Shown here: piece after piece, positions 24,913 to 33,792 of the stretch | How positions within the stretch are numbered: the stretch's first letter is position 1 | How the letters are laid out: every line of letters begins with the position of its first letter | From: Mitsuaria chitosanitabida ATCC BAA-476 = NBRC 102408 | GTDB taxonomy: Bacteria; Pseudomonadota; Gammaproteobacteria; Burkholderiales; Burkholderiaceae_C | Assembly: GCF_001598255.1 (NCBI RefSeq) | Contig: NZ_BCYP01000017.1 | Location: forward strand, 62,001-126,000 | Reading direction: 5' to 3' | Length of the DNA stretch: 64,000 bases | Notes under the pieces: generated by a model | What the model was told of the DNA's origin: nothing | The model's database searches: none | The model's input: only the letters and a program-made list of their open reading frames with translations | Program-made: the position numbers and the translations under genes

Positions 24913-26910
24913 TCACGCCGCCGGGGTGGCGGGCAGACCGCCGGCGTGGCGATGAAGGAAGGCCAGCAACGCCGCCCAGTAGTCCAGCAGGTCGCCGCGA
25001 CTGGGCGAGTGACCGGACTGGAGCAGGCGCATCGATTCGACGGGGCGTCCCAGGCGCTGGAGCGCCTCCACCATGCGTGTGCTCTGCGCGGGCAGGATGC
25101 GTTCGTCGAAGACGCCATGGGCGAGGAAGACCGGCGTGCGCAACTGCTCCGCATGCTGGAGCGGCGAGACCGCTTCCAGCGCCGACCGTGCGGTCTCCAC
25201 GTCGCCGACCAGGCGCCGCATGATCTCGCGCGAGGCGGTCGAGGAATCGTCGGCCCAGTGGTTGACCAACTGGTCGGGCAGGTCGCTGATGCCGGCCAGG
25301 CTGACGCCGCAGCAGTAGAGGTCCGGGGTCTTGATCAGGCCCCACAGGGCGGCATAGCCGCCGTAGCTCGCGCCCACGATGGCGACCCGCCGGGGATCGG
25401 CGATGCCGCGTGCGATCAGGTCCTGCACGCCGTCGGTGATGTCGTCCTGCATCGCCAGCCCGAACTGCCGCAGGCCCGCTTCCTGGAAGCGCTTGCCGAA
25501 GCCGCTCGACCCGCGGAACTGCGGCTGGAACACGACATAGCCGTGGTCGGCCAGCATCTGCGCCTCGATGTCCCACCGCCAGCGGTCGCGCGTCCAAGGG
25601 CCGCCGTGGATCAGCGCGACCAGCGGCGCCGGACCGTCACCGCCATGGCGTGGCCGCGTGAGGTAGGCGGGAATCGACAGGCCGTCGCGAGCCCGGTAAC
25701 GGTAGGTCTCGACCGGCGCGACGGCCGCGGGATCGATCTCCTCCTGCGCGCTGCCGATCAGGCGGAACTTGTTGGTCCGGGTGTTCAGGATGCGCCACCG
25801 TCCGGGATCGGTGCCGCTGAAGCTGCTGATCATGACCATGCCGTCGAGCCGACCGCTCAGCAGGTTCACCGAGTCGGGCAAGGCATGGTCCACCGAGGCC
25901 TGCAAGTCGGCCCAGTCCTGCTCGAACCAGCGGGTCGTGGGCTTCAGGCCGTCCGTCACCACGCGGTCGATGCTCTCGCCCTGCAGCGACGCGGTCACCA
26001 GCACGTCCTCCTCGGGATGACCGGCGATGGCCCCGGTGAAGCGGCGCTCGACCAGGTCGAAGCGCTGCACGGCCACGGTGTCGCGGTCACCGCGCGCCAG
26101 TACCGCCAGCGATCGTCCATCCGGCAGCACGCGCAGCAGTTGCCAGAAGTCCTCGGCCACCCGGTTGTCCTGGCGGGCCAGCAAGTCCCAGGCGGCGTCC
26201 GGCTTCTCGCGGTACCAATGGCTCAGGACCGAGGCGCCGTTGGCGAAGGGCCCCCGCACCGTCGTGACCGCGATGGGGCGTTCGGCGGCGTCGAGCAGGA
26301 CCTGGGCCAGACGCTCCCGATCGGGCAGTTGCAGATCCAAGCCGATCGCCGTGCCGGTCCGCACGTCGACGATGGCCGCGTCGTGGTCGAGCGCGCCGCC
26401 GGAGCGGCGCACCAGCAGCCGCGGGTGGCCGTCCGGTCCCGGGGGGAGCACGCGGAAGATCTCTCGCTTGACCTCGTACAGCTCGCGACCGTCGATGTCG
26501 AACACGGAGTCGGAGATCAGCAGGGTCCGATCGTCCAGCCACAGCATGGGCCCGGCAAAGGCCGCGAGCCGCGTGGTCTTGCCGGTCTCCTGGTTGTTGA
26601 GCAGCGTGACCGCGCCTCGCTGGAGCCCCTGGTTCGCGCGGATGGCGACGTGCTTGCCGTCGGGCGACAGCCGCATGTCGCTGAACACCGGCGGGATGAG
26701 CCAGTGCTTGACCGGCTTCGGACGATGTGGCGATCCGGGCGTCGCGCCGGCCGCGGACGCGCCTGGCGCGGGCGGAACGGGCGGGACCTCGCCGGCCCTG
26801 GCGATCAGCTGCCATGGCGCCAAGGTCGCGACGGCTGCGGCACGGACCGCGGCGCGACGGCGGACATCGAGGGCGGGCGACGGGCGCGGGGTGGGCTTCA
26901 CGGGGGACAT
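24913..26910 (-). CDS. S9 (prolyl oligopeptidase) family serine peptidase, exported
   Basis: A 665-residue peptidase. The N-terminal half is a beta-propeller-like region ('FSDMRLSPDGKHVAIRAN', 'VFDIDGRELYEVKREI'). The C-terminal alpha/beta hydrolase domain has 'LVALIHGGPWTRDRW', nucleophile 'VGASYGGYAALWG', acid 'HGVFDERI' and His in 'LLQSGHSPSRGD', the Ser-Asp-His order of S9. The N-terminus 'DVRRRAAVRAAAVATLAPW' resembles a Tat signal. ATG at 26910 is preferred because TACATT lies 8 bases upstream, the leaderless pattern seen at other genes here; an in-frame ATG at 26979 is possible but makes a less export-like N-terminus. Confidence 0.85.
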   Translation of the reverse strand: MSPVKPTPRPSPALDVRRRAAVRAAAVATLAPWQLIARAGEVPPVPPAPGASAAGATPGSPHRPKPVKHWLIPPVFSDMRLSPDGKHVAIRANQGLQRGAVTLLNNQETGKTTRLAAFAGPMLWLDDRTLLISDSVFDIDGRELYEVKREIFRVLPPGPDGHPRLLVRRSGGALDHDAAIVDVRTGTAIGLDLQLPDRERLAQVLLDAAERPIAVTTVRGPFANGASVLSHWYREKPDAAWDLLARQDNRVAEDFWQLLRVLPDGRSLAVLARGDRDTVAVQRFDLVERRFTGAIAGHPEEDVLVTASLQGESIDRVVTDGLKPTTRWFEQDWADLQASVDHALPDSVNLLSGRLDGMVMISSFSGTDPGRWRILNTRTNKFRLIGSAQEEIDPAAVAPVETYRYRARDGLSIPAYLTRPRHGGDGPAPLVALIHGGPWTRDRWRWDIEAQMLADHGYVVFQPQFRGSSGFGKRFQEAGLRQFGLAMQDDITDGVQDLIARGIADPRRVAIVGASYGGYAALWGLIKTPDLYCCGVSLAGISDLPDQLVNHWADDSSTASREIMRRLVGDVETARSALEAVSPLQHAEQLRTPVFLAHGVFDERILPAQSTRMVEALQRLGRPVESMRLLQSGHSPSRGDLLDYWAALLAFLHRHAGGLPATPAA

Positions 26911-26918
26911 GGGCCGGG

Positions 26919-26924
26919 AATGTA
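26919..26924 (-). promoter_or_regulatory. -10-like box before S9 peptidase gene (leaderless pattern)
   Basis: On the minus strand TACATT ends 8 bases before ATG 26910, with no Shine-Dalgarno between. Confidence 0.4.
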
Positions 26925-27063
26925 GTCCGGCCGTCCGCGGCGAGGTCGGCGGCGGGATCCGTGCTTTCCCGGGAACCATGCGCGGCTCGCACGGCCTCGC
27001 GCCGGCGGCCGGGCGCCTGCTCGCGACCGGGACCGCGTGCCGCCCCGGACGGTGATGCCGGGG

Positions 27064-28311
27064 TCAGTCCTTGCCTGGTCGTCCGGCGTCGGCGTTCCGC
27101 AGCGCCGCCTTGCGGGCCTCCGTGATCGCCTGCCCGATCGCCGGGCCCTTCTTGCCGGCGGCCAGCGCGGCCGCCGAGATCGCCGCCTGATCCACCGACT
27201 GCACCGCCGCCAGGTCCGCCAGCAAGGCGGCGCGCTGCGGATAGTCGCGGTCCTGCAGGCCGGCGCGGCCTCGCGCGTCGCACTCGCAGGCCAGCAGCAT
27301 CTGCGCGAAGCGTTCCGGCCGGCGCAGTGCGTCGCAGCGCTCCAGCAGCCGCAGCCGCGCCTCGGGGCCGAGCTCCAGGCTCCTGTGGACGTTGGTGTGC
27401 TCGCGGGCGGTCAGTTCGGCCAGTTCCTTGCAGTCCGACGGCACGCGCCAGCGTTGCGACATCGCGGCGGCCAGCTCGACCGAGCGCGACTCGTGCGCCA
27501 GGTGCCGCGGCCATTCGGCCTCCGGCGTCGTGCCCTTGCCCAGGTCGTGGCACAGCGCGGCGTAGCGCACCGGCAGCGGGGCGTCCATCCGCGCGCAGGC
27601 CGCCAGCACCAGCAGCAGGTGCGCGCCGGTGTCGATCTCGGGGTGATGCGCCTCGGGCTGCGGCACGCCGAAGAGCCGATCGATCTCCGGCGCGATGCGC
27701 GCCAGCGCGCCACAGTCGCGCAGGATCTCGATCATCCGCGCCGGGAAGGCTTCCATCAGGCCGCGGGCGATCTCCTGCCAGACCCGCTCGGCGACCAGCG
27801 CGTCGGCCTCGCCGGCCTCGACCATGCCGCGCATCAGCGCCATCGTCTCCGGCGCCACGCTGAACTCGCCGAAGCGGGCGGCGAAGCGCGCCAGCCGCAG
27901 GATGCGCACCGGATCCTCGGCGAAGGCCGGCGATACGTGCCGAAGCACCTTCGCCGCCAAGTCGCGCTGCCCGCCGTAGGGATCCACCAGCACCCCGTCC
28001 TCGCCCCGCGCCATCGCGTTGATGGTCAGGTCGCGGCGGATGAGGTCTTCCTCCAGGGTGACGCCAGGATCGGTGTGGAACTGGAAACCGTGGTATCCGG
28101 TTCCGGTCTTGCGCTCGGTCCGGGCCAGTGCCACCTCTTCATGGGTCACGGGGTCCAGGAACACCGGGAAATCCTTGCCGACAGGCAGAAATCCCTTGTC
28201 GATCAAGGACTTGGGCGTCGCGCCGACGACCACCCAATCGCGGTCCTGCACCGGCAGGCCCAGCAGGGCGTCGCGCACGGCGCCGCCGACGAGAAACATT
28301 TCCATACTCAT
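27064..28311 (-). CDS. cca: Multifunctional CCA tRNA nucleotidyltransferase
   Basis: A 415-residue class II CCA-adding enzyme that adds or repairs the 3'-CCA of tRNA. Visible are '[13 protein letters not shown]', '[12 protein letters not shown]', '[10 protein letters not shown]' and the HD-domain '[14 protein letters not shown]', the last giving phosphatase/phosphodiesterase activity in the long proteobacterial form. The start is set at ATG 28311 ('[10 protein letters not shown]'); 28326 is also in frame. Neither has a clear Shine-Dalgarno. It is divergent from the small secreted protein gene at 28471. Confidence 0.92.
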   Translation of the reverse strand: MSMEMFLVGGAVRDALLGLPVQDRDWVVVGATPKSLIDKGFLPVGKDFPVFLDPVTHEEVALARTERKTGTGYHGFQFHTDPGVTLEEDLIRRDLTINAMARGEDGVLVDPYGGQRDLAAKVLRHVSPAFAEDPVRILRLARFAARFGEFSVAPETMALMRGMVEAGEADALVAERVWQEIARGLMEAFPARMIEILRDCGALARIAPEIDRLFGVPQPEAHHPEIDTGAHLLLVLAACARMDAPLPVRYAALCHDLGKGTTPEAEWPRHLAHESRSVELAAAMSQRWRVPSDCKELAELTAREHTNVHRSLELGPEARLRLLERCDALRRPERFAQMLLACECDARGRAGLQDRDYPQRAALLADLAAVQSVDQAAISAAALAAGKKGPAIGQAITEARKAALRNADAGRPGKD

Positions 28312-28393
28312 GTTGCGGTGCAGCATCCCAAGGGTGAGGGGGGCGCCAGTAGGCTCCGCTCCGTATATTCACCGAGGCCGCCTGCAGACCAGT

Positions 28394-28410
28394 GCCTGTT
28401 TCAAACAGGC
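28394..28410. promoter_or_regulatory. Palindrome GCCTGTTT-C-AAACAGGC
   Basis: A near-continuous 17-bp palindrome lies between the divergent cca and small-protein genes, 61 bp before the latter. It could be an operator; no partner regulator is evident. Confidence 0.4.
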
Positions 28411-28470
28411 CGACTCACCGAGAGAGACGCCTGAGTTAGGCAGGTCGGCCAAGCAGTAGGGAGTTTAAGA

Positions 28471-28746
28471 ATGAAAGCAGTTGCCTTGCTCCTGTTGGGC
28501 GGACTCGGTCTCGCCGCCCAGGCGCATGCCCAGGAGCCATCCTCCTCGACCCCGCAGGTGGCCGTCGCGGCCGACACCAGCTTCAGCCGCCAGAGCCAAC
28601 CCAGCGCCCCGCAGTTGCCGGACGTGAACGAGCAGGAGTCCGACGTCGCGGCGCCGTCCTTCGTGAACGAGCCCCAGAACCAGGCCATGATGCTGGTCGG
28701 CCTGCTGGCGGCGGGCTTCCTGGTCCGCCGCCGCCGCGACGACTGA
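28471..28746 (+). CDS. Small exported protein with PEP-CTERM-like C-terminal tail
   Basis: A 91-residue protein: a signal peptide ('MKAVALLLLGGLGLAAQAHA', cleavage near 20), a ~45-residue hydrophilic Ser/Gln/Pro-rich middle, and a C-terminal transmembrane segment 'AMMLVGLLAAGFLVRRRR' ending in an Arg cluster. That tripartite end, with 'NEPQ' just before the helix, resembles the PEP-CTERM sorting signal cut by exosortase, although the PEP triplet itself reads NEP. ATG 28471 is preceded by AGGGAG. No function can be assigned beyond probable envelope sorting. Confidence 0.72.
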   Translation: MKAVALLLLGGLGLAAQAHAQEPSSSTPQVAVAADTSFSRQSQPSAPQLPDVNEQESDVAAPSFVNEPQNQAMMLVGLLAAGFLVRRRRDD

Positions 28747-28799
28747 TCGCGGCCGGGCGCCGCGCGCGCGGCGCCCCTTCGACAACCCTTCCTCGCGTC

Positions 28800-29501
28800 T
28801 TAGCGCTTGAGCGTCGGCACCGCGCCACGCACGTCGCGGTAGGGCTCCTGGATCTCCAGGAAATCCTTCTCCGCCAGCGCATCGGCGATCCATTCGCGCA
28901 CGCCGGGCGCCTCCTGCATGCGGGCGACATAGGCCTGCAGCGGCGCGGGCAGCGGCAGGCCGTAGCGCGTCACCCGCATCACCACCGGCGCGAAGAAGGC
29001 GTCCACCGCGCCGAACTCCCCGAACAGGAAGGGCCCGCCGCTCTGCGCGAGCGCGTCGGTCCAGAGCTCGCCGATGCGCGCCAGGTCGCGGTGCAGGCTC
29101 GGCTCGGTCGCCAGCAGGCGCTGGCCGACGAAGGCCAGTTCCGCGTCGATGTTCATCGGGCACAGGCTGCGCAGCTGGGTGAAGCCGCTGTGCATCTCGG
29201 CGCACAGGCTGCGCGCGCGGGCGCGCTGGCGGGCATCGCGCGGCCAGACCGGCTTGTCGGGGAAGCGCTCGGCGATGTACTCGACGATGGCCAGCGAATC
29301 CCACACCGCCAGACCCTCGTCCACCAGGACCGGCACCTTGAGCGTCGGCGTCAGCGGCGCCAGCGCGCGGTAGAACGCCGAGCCCGGCTCGAAGTCGAAG
29401 CGCACGACGCGTTCCTCGAACGCGATGTCGAGCCCCTTGAGCAGCACCCACGGCCGCATCGACCAGGACGAGTAGTTCTTGTTGCCGATGACCAGTTGCA
29501 T
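28800..29501 (-). CDS. Glutathione S-transferase family protein
   Basis: A 233-residue two-domain GST. The thioredoxin-fold domain begins 'LVIGNKNYSSWSMRPWVLLK' with a candidate catalytic Ser in NYSSWS, then 'TLKVPVLVDEGLAVWDSLAI' (cis-Pro and glutathione-binding region). The helical domain holds 'FGAVDAFFAPVVMR', the N-capping region. The NYSSWS start matches a subgroup of bacterial GSTs found next to tRNA-processing genes. Substrate unknown; cytoplasmic. Confidence 0.9.
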   Translation of the reverse strand: MQLVIGNKNYSSWSMRPWVLLKGLDIAFEERVVRFDFEPGSAFYRALAPLTPTLKVPVLVDEGLAVWDSLAIVEYIAERFPDKPVWPRDARQRARARSLCAEMHSGFTQLRSLCPMNIDAELAFVGQRLLATEPSLHRDLARIGELWTDALAQSGGPFLFGEFGAVDAFFAPVVMRVTRYGLPLPAPLQAYVARMQEAPGVREWIADALAEKDFLEIQEPYRDVRGAVPTLKR

Positions 29502-29614
29502 GGAGGGGGACTCGCTTCCTTGAGGTGACGGGGGCCGGAACGGCCCCGAGGAGGGGCGGCCGGGCGGGACGGGCCTCGTCGCCGGATGCGGCGAGGCGGT
29601 TGCCCGGCGCGGGA

Positions 29615-31678
29615 TCAGTTGCCGTTGGCGGGAATGTCCGGTTGCGACGCGGCGGCCGGGCCGATCACGCGGCCCAGGCGGTCGCGCAGCAGCGTGCCGC
29701 CCTCGCGGCCCATCAGCTGGGCGTAGATGGTCGCGTTGGACAGGACCTTGCGCACGTAGTCGCGGGTTTCCCAGATGGGGATGTTCTCGGTCCAGATGGC
29801 GGCGTCCAGCTGCGGGCCCTCGCGCCAGCGGCGCGGTCGGCCCGGGCCGGCGTTGTAGGCCGCCGCGGCCATGGCCTGCGAGCCGTCGAAGCTGTCCATC
29901 ACCAGCTTCAGGTAGCCGGTGCCCAGGCGCAGGTTGGTGTCGCGGTCATGCAGCATGTCGGGCCGGAAGTCGACGCCCAGCTTCTTCGCGGTCCACTTGG
30001 CCGTGGCCGGCATCACCTGCATCAGGCCGCCGGCGCCCACGTGCGAGCGCGCGTCCATCATGAAGCGCGATTCCTGGCGGATCAGCCCGTAGACATAGGC
30101 CGGATCGAGGCCCGCGGCCGTCGCCTGCCTGAGCACGTCGGCGCGGTAGGGCATGGGGAAGCGCTGGGCCAGGTCGATCTCGCCGCGGGTGCGCTCGCTG
30201 GTCTGGATGCAGCGCTCCCAGAGCTCGCGCTCGCAGGCGGTCTGCGCCACGGCCAGCAGTTCGCGGTCGGACAGGCCGCGCAGGCTGAAGTTCCACTCGC
30301 GCTGGCCCTCGCCGCGCAGGCCCACGGCCAGCAGCTGCAGCGCGCGCTGGATGCCCGCCTGCTGCTGCACCGCGGCCCGTTCCTGGGCGCTGAGCTCGGC
30401 CGGCGTGGGCGGGAGCGGCAGGCGCAGCTTGAGCTCGTCGGCGGCGAGCTTGCCGTAGAAGCTCAGCGGGGAGGCGATCGCGCGCAGCGACTCCTGCGCC
30501 TCGCGGCGCTGCGCGTCGCCGGCGGGACCCTTCTCGGCCAGTTGCTGCTGCGCCTTCGCGCGCCAGTACTGCCAGACGATGTCCTTCTGGTCCGACGGCT
30601 TCATCAGCTCGATCGCGGCCACCAGCTGGGCTGGTCGGCCGGCCCCGTTGTCGGCGCGCAGCGCGGCACGGGCGATCCAGGTGACGGTGTCGTCGCTCCA
30701 CTCGATGGGCTCGCGGGCCTTGGCCTGGAGCTGGATGGCGCGCGCGAAATGGTCGCTGGCCTCGTCCTTCAGGCGCAGCGCGGCCTGGCGGCCATACTGG
30801 GCCCACAGCCAGGCCGACAGGTCGTTCGGCAGCTTGGGCGCCCAGCGCTTCACGTCGTCGTCGGCCTTGTCGTAGTCGGTCGCGGCCAGGCGCATCAGCG
30901 CCAGCAGCGTCAGCTCGGCCTTGGCCCGTGGGGAGGCGGCGGCCTTGCGCTTGAGGTAGCGGTCGGGCTTGTCCATCAGCTCGGCGATGGCGTCCTGATC
31001 CGCCTTGGACAGCAGCGCCGAGGTCTGCTTCACCGCGCGCGGCTTGTTGGTCTCGACGACCAGGCGCAGCTTGCGCCACACGTCCGCGTCCTTGAACACG
31101 CCGTTCTCGTGCAGCGTGGCCGCCAGCATGTTGCAGCCCTCGTCGGCGTCGCGTTGCGCGAACCAGGCGGCGCGGGCGCTGTCGCGCAGCTCGCGCTTGG
31201 GCGGATCGGCCAGCAGCGTGTAGCAGACCACCTCGCGGTCGTCCTGCATCTTGTAGCCGGCCAGGTCGCGGCGGAAGTTGGCCCAGTCGCGGCGATGACC
31301 CAGTTCCAGCAGCCAGTCGTTGCGCAGCCGGTCCTCGACATAGCTGCCGGGCCAGCGCGCGTAGAAGGCGTTGATCTCGGCTTGCTGGGCCTCGGACAGG
31401 CGGGCGTTGAGGTCCCAGTAGTCGAACCAGGGCGCGAGCGGGTGCTGCTGGTCGAAGGCGGCCTGCCGCATGGCGGACAGCTTCGCCCGGTCGCGCACGC
31501 GCCAGGCCTCGCGGGCGTCGGTGACCAGGTCCGGCAGCGGCGGCGGCGGATTGGGCACGACGGTGAACGAGGAGGGCGACTGCGCGTGGGCCGTGAGCGG
31601 CGCCAGGGTGGCGACGGCGGCCAGGGCTGTCACGGTGGCGGAGGCGAGGGCGGTTACAGTGATCCGAGCGAACTTCAT
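29615..31678 (-). CDS. slt: Soluble lytic murein transglycosylase
   Basis: A 687-residue periplasmic enzyme: signal peptide to about residue 32 ('ATLAPLTAHAQ'), a long alpha-superhelical U-domain, then a C-terminal SLT domain with the catalytic Glu in 'YGLIRQESRFMMDA', 'GAGGLMQVMPATAKW' and 'AAAAYNAGPGRPRRW'. It cleaves peptidoglycan to 1,6-anhydromuropeptides during wall turnover. The start codon lies only 11 bp from that of the divergent cyclo-ligase gene. Confidence 0.93.
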   Translation of the reverse strand: MKFARITVTALASATVTALAAVATLAPLTAHAQSPSSFTVVPNPPPPLPDLVTDAREAWRVRDRAKLSAMRQAAFDQQHPLAPWFDYWDLNARLSEAQQAEINAFYARWPGSYVEDRLRNDWLLELGHRRDWANFRRDLAGYKMQDDREVVCYTLLADPPKRELRDSARAAWFAQRDADEGCNMLAATLHENGVFKDADVWRKLRLVVETNKPRAVKQTSALLSKADQDAIAELMDKPDRYLKRKAAASPRAKAELTLLALMRLAATDYDKADDDVKRWAPKLPNDLSAWLWAQYGRQAALRLKDEASDHFARAIQLQAKAREPIEWSDDTVTWIARAALRADNGAGRPAQLVAAIELMKPSDQKDIVWQYWRAKAQQQLAEKGPAGDAQRREAQESLRAIASPLSFYGKLAADELKLRLPLPPTPAELSAQERAAVQQQAGIQRALQLLAVGLRGEGQREWNFSLRGLSDRELLAVAQTACERELWERCIQTSERTRGEIDLAQRFPMPYRADVLRQATAAGLDPAYVYGLIRQESRFMMDARSHVGAGGLMQVMPATAKWTAKKLGVDFRPDMLHDRDTNLRLGTGYLKLVMDSFDGSQAMAAAAYNAGPGRPRRWREGPQLDAAIWTENIPIWETRDYVRKVLSNATIYAQLMGREGGTLLRDRLGRVIGPAAASQPDIPANGN

Positions 31679-31689
31679 GCCGAACTGCG

Positions 31690-32316
31690 ATGAATGCCTC
31701 CCCCAAGGATCCGACCCCGTCCGGTGCCGACACCGGCGCCGGCAAGACCTGGCCCCATGAGCGAAGCGAGCTGCGTCGCGCCTTGCTGGCGCGCCGCCGT
31801 GAATGGTCGGCCGGCGCCGAGGCCCGTCTGGCGGCCGATCAGCTGGGCGAGCAGTTGCTGCACCTGCTGCGTCAGCTCGAGCCGCTGAGCCTCGGCCTGT
31901 ACTGGCCGCTGGAGGGGGAATTTAACGCAGCGGCCTGGGCCGCGGAGCACAAGCTGGGCGCGCGGATGCAACTCGCGCTCCCGTTCGCGCGCAAGGCCGG
32001 CGATCGCGGGCCCGCGTCGATGGACTTCCGGCGCTGGGATGGCCAGGAACCGACGCTCAAGGACGAGTGCGGCATTCCCAGCAGTGGCGGCGCCGTGCTG
32101 GTGCCGGAGGTGCTGCTGGTGCCCTGCCTGGGCTACACGCGGGAAGGTTTCCGCATGGGTTACGGAGGCGGCTACTTCGACCGCTGGATCGAGGCCCATC
32201 CCGGCGTGACCACGGTGGGGCTGGCCTGGGCCTGCTGCGAGGCGCCCTTCGAGGTGCAGGCGCACGACCAGGCGCTGACCGTCGTGCTGACCGAGCGCGA
32301 AGTCATCGCGCCCTGA
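31690..32316 (+). CDS. 5-formyltetrahydrofolate cyclo-ligase
   Basis: A 208-residue enzyme converting 5-formyl-THF to 5,10-methenyl-THF with ATP. Family motifs are 'LSLGLYWPLEGEFNAAAW' and the nucleotide/folate-binding 'VPCLGYTREGFRMGYGGGYFDRW', both canonical. The first ~24 residues are extra compared with typical family members, but no downstream in-frame start is visible. A paralogue lies at 34370. Confidence 0.92.
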   Translation: MNASPKDPTPSGADTGAGKTWPHERSELRRALLARRREWSAGAEARLAADQLGEQLLHLLRQLEPLSLGLYWPLEGEFNAAAWAAEHKLGARMQLALPFARKAGDRGPASMDFRRWDGQEPTLKDECGIPSSGGAVLVPEVLLVPCLGYTREGFRMGYGGGYFDRWIEAHPGVTTVGLAWACCEAPFEVQAHDQALTVVLTEREVIAP

Positions 32317-32331
32317 GCGCTGCCCGGGCGC

Positions 32332-33318
32332 TCAACCCGAGCGCTCGTCCATGGGCGGATCGGGCTCCCCGATCGCTCGGCGGGTGAGGGCGGCCTGCTC
32401 GCCGATCCAGCGCGCGAACTCGACCACCTCGGGCCGCGAGCGCCCGTGCCGCGACAGCATCAGCCAGTACACGGTCGGACAGTCGGTGCGGCCGCCCCGG
32501 CCGAAGGGCTCGACCAGTTCGCCGCGTTCCAGCGCTTCGTAGATCAGCGGCAGACGGGCCAGCGCCACGGCCTGGCCCGACACCGCCGCCTGGATCTGCT
32601 GGTACGTGAAGTTCAGGTACATCCAGCGCCGCGGCTGCAGGTCCGGCGCGCCGTGCAGCGCCAGCCAGCGTCGCCAGCTCAGGAACAGGCCGCTGGGACG
32701 CTGGTCGTCCTCCTCGGCCAGCGTGAAATGGCGCAGATCGGCGGCCTCGCGCAGCGCGGGGCCCTGGCCCTCCGCGGCCTGGGCCGCGACCCAGGGATTC
32801 ACCACGGGCGTCAGCATCTCGCCGAACATGCGCTGCGCCGTCGGCGGCACGCCGCGGCCCGGCGTCGCGTAGCGCAACGCGATGTCGACCTCGCTGTCCT
32901 CCAGGTCCACCAGCTGGTCGTGGGCGGAGACGCGGATGTCCATGTCCGGGTGCGCGCGCTGGAAGGCCTCCAAGCGCGGAATCAGCCACAGCGAGGCGAA
33001 GGAGGCGAAGGTCGTCACGTTGACCACGCGCCGGCCACGCGTGCTGCGGATCTGGCGCACCGTCCCGTCCAGCCGGTCCAGGATGGACTCCACCGCCGAC
33101 TGCAGCAGCTTGCCGTCGGGCGTGAGCTCCACATGGCGCGTGCCGCGCAGGAACAGCGTGGCGCCCAGCTCCTCCTCCAGCGAGCGGATCTGACGGCTGA
33201 CGGCGGACTGGGTGAGGAAGAGCTCCTCGGCCGCGCCGCTGAAGCTCAGCCGCCGGGCGACGGCCTCGAAGGCGCGCAGCGGTCCCACGGCGAGTGGGCG
33301 ATTTCGGGGCTGATTCAT
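32332..33318 (-). CDS. LysR-family transcriptional regulator
   Basis: A 328-residue regulator with an N-terminal HTH ('RLSFSGAAEELFLTQSAVSRQIRSLEEELG') split over residues ~20-50 and a substrate-binding-protein-like effector domain. The GcvA-like 'FASFASLWLIPRLEAFQRAHP' follows the linker helix. It is divergent from the DUF2917 gene (126 bp between starts), a pairing common in Burkholderiales, and probably regulates it. The start has a -10-like TACCAT 6 bases upstream. Confidence 0.92.
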   Translation of the reverse strand: MNQPRNRPLAVGPLRAFEAVARRLSFSGAAEELFLTQSAVSRQIRSLEEELGATLFLRGTRHVELTPDGKLLQSAVESILDRLDGTVRQIRSTRGRRVVNVTTFASFASLWLIPRLEAFQRAHPDMDIRVSAHDQLVDLEDSEVDIALRYATPGRGVPPTAQRMFGEMLTPVVNPWVAAQAAEGQGPALREAADLRHFTLAEEDDQRPSGLFLSWRRWLALHGAPDLQPRRWMYLNFTYQQIQAAVSGQAVALARLPLIYEALERGELVEPFGRGGRTDCPTVYWLMLSRHGRSRPEVVEFARWIGEQAALTRRAIGEPDPPMDERSG

Positions 33319-33324
33319 GCGCGG

Positions 33325-33330
33325 ATGGTA
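33325..33330 (-). promoter_or_regulatory. -10-like box before LysR gene (leaderless pattern)
   Basis: Minus-strand TACCAT ends 6 bases before the ATG at 33318; no Shine-Dalgarno intervenes. Confidence 0.35.
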
Positions 33331-33444
33331 TCAATCTGCGCTGGAAGACTCATTGGACCGGGACTCGGGGGAACCCTAGTATCACGCCATGCTCACGAGG
33401 AATGCCGCCGATGCGCGCGGGGCTCGATGGGCGGGGGGTAGACC

Positions 33445-33792
33445 ATGAGCTTCACGCAAAAGTCATCAATCCAGGTCACGCACGGCGATGCGGCGTGGAC
33501 TTTGTCGCACGGCGAGGCCATGTCGCTGCCGATCGGCCCGGGCCGTCGCGAACTGCGCGTCCTGGAAGGCCGCGTGTGGCTGACGCAGCGCGGTGCGCTG
33601 TCGCTGCCGGCCGAGGACGTCTGGCTGAGCGCCGGCGACACGCTGGAAGTCGACGACGGCGCGCAGCTGGTCGTCGAGGCCTGGCCGGCCGCCCGCTTCC
33701 AGCTGCTGGTGCCGCCCAGCGCCTGCGCCGCCCGCACCGAGCGCCGCGTCAGCCGTCTGCCTTCCTTCGGCCTGCGGCTCGCGGGCGCTTGA
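33445..33792 (+). CDS. DUF2917 domain protein
   Basis: A 115-residue cytoplasmic protein. 'LSHGEAMSLPIGPGRRELRVLEGRVWLT' and 'DVWLSAGDTLEVDDGAQLVVEAW' fit the cupin-like beta pattern of DUF2917, a family of unknown function in Burkholderiales usually divergent from a LysR gene, as here. Its last 44 bases overlap, on the opposite strand, the 3' end of the TfoX-like gene. Confidence 0.82.
   Translation: MSFTQKSSIQVTHGDAAWTLSHGEAMSLPIGPGRRELRVLEGRVWLTQRGALSLPAEDVWLSAGDTLEVDDGAQLVVEAWPAARFQLLVPPSACAARTERRVSRLPSFGLRLAGA

Noticed and set aside
29573-29614. Terminator after slt
   Set aside because: The CCTCG...CGAGG pairing has mismatches and no T run; too weak to call.
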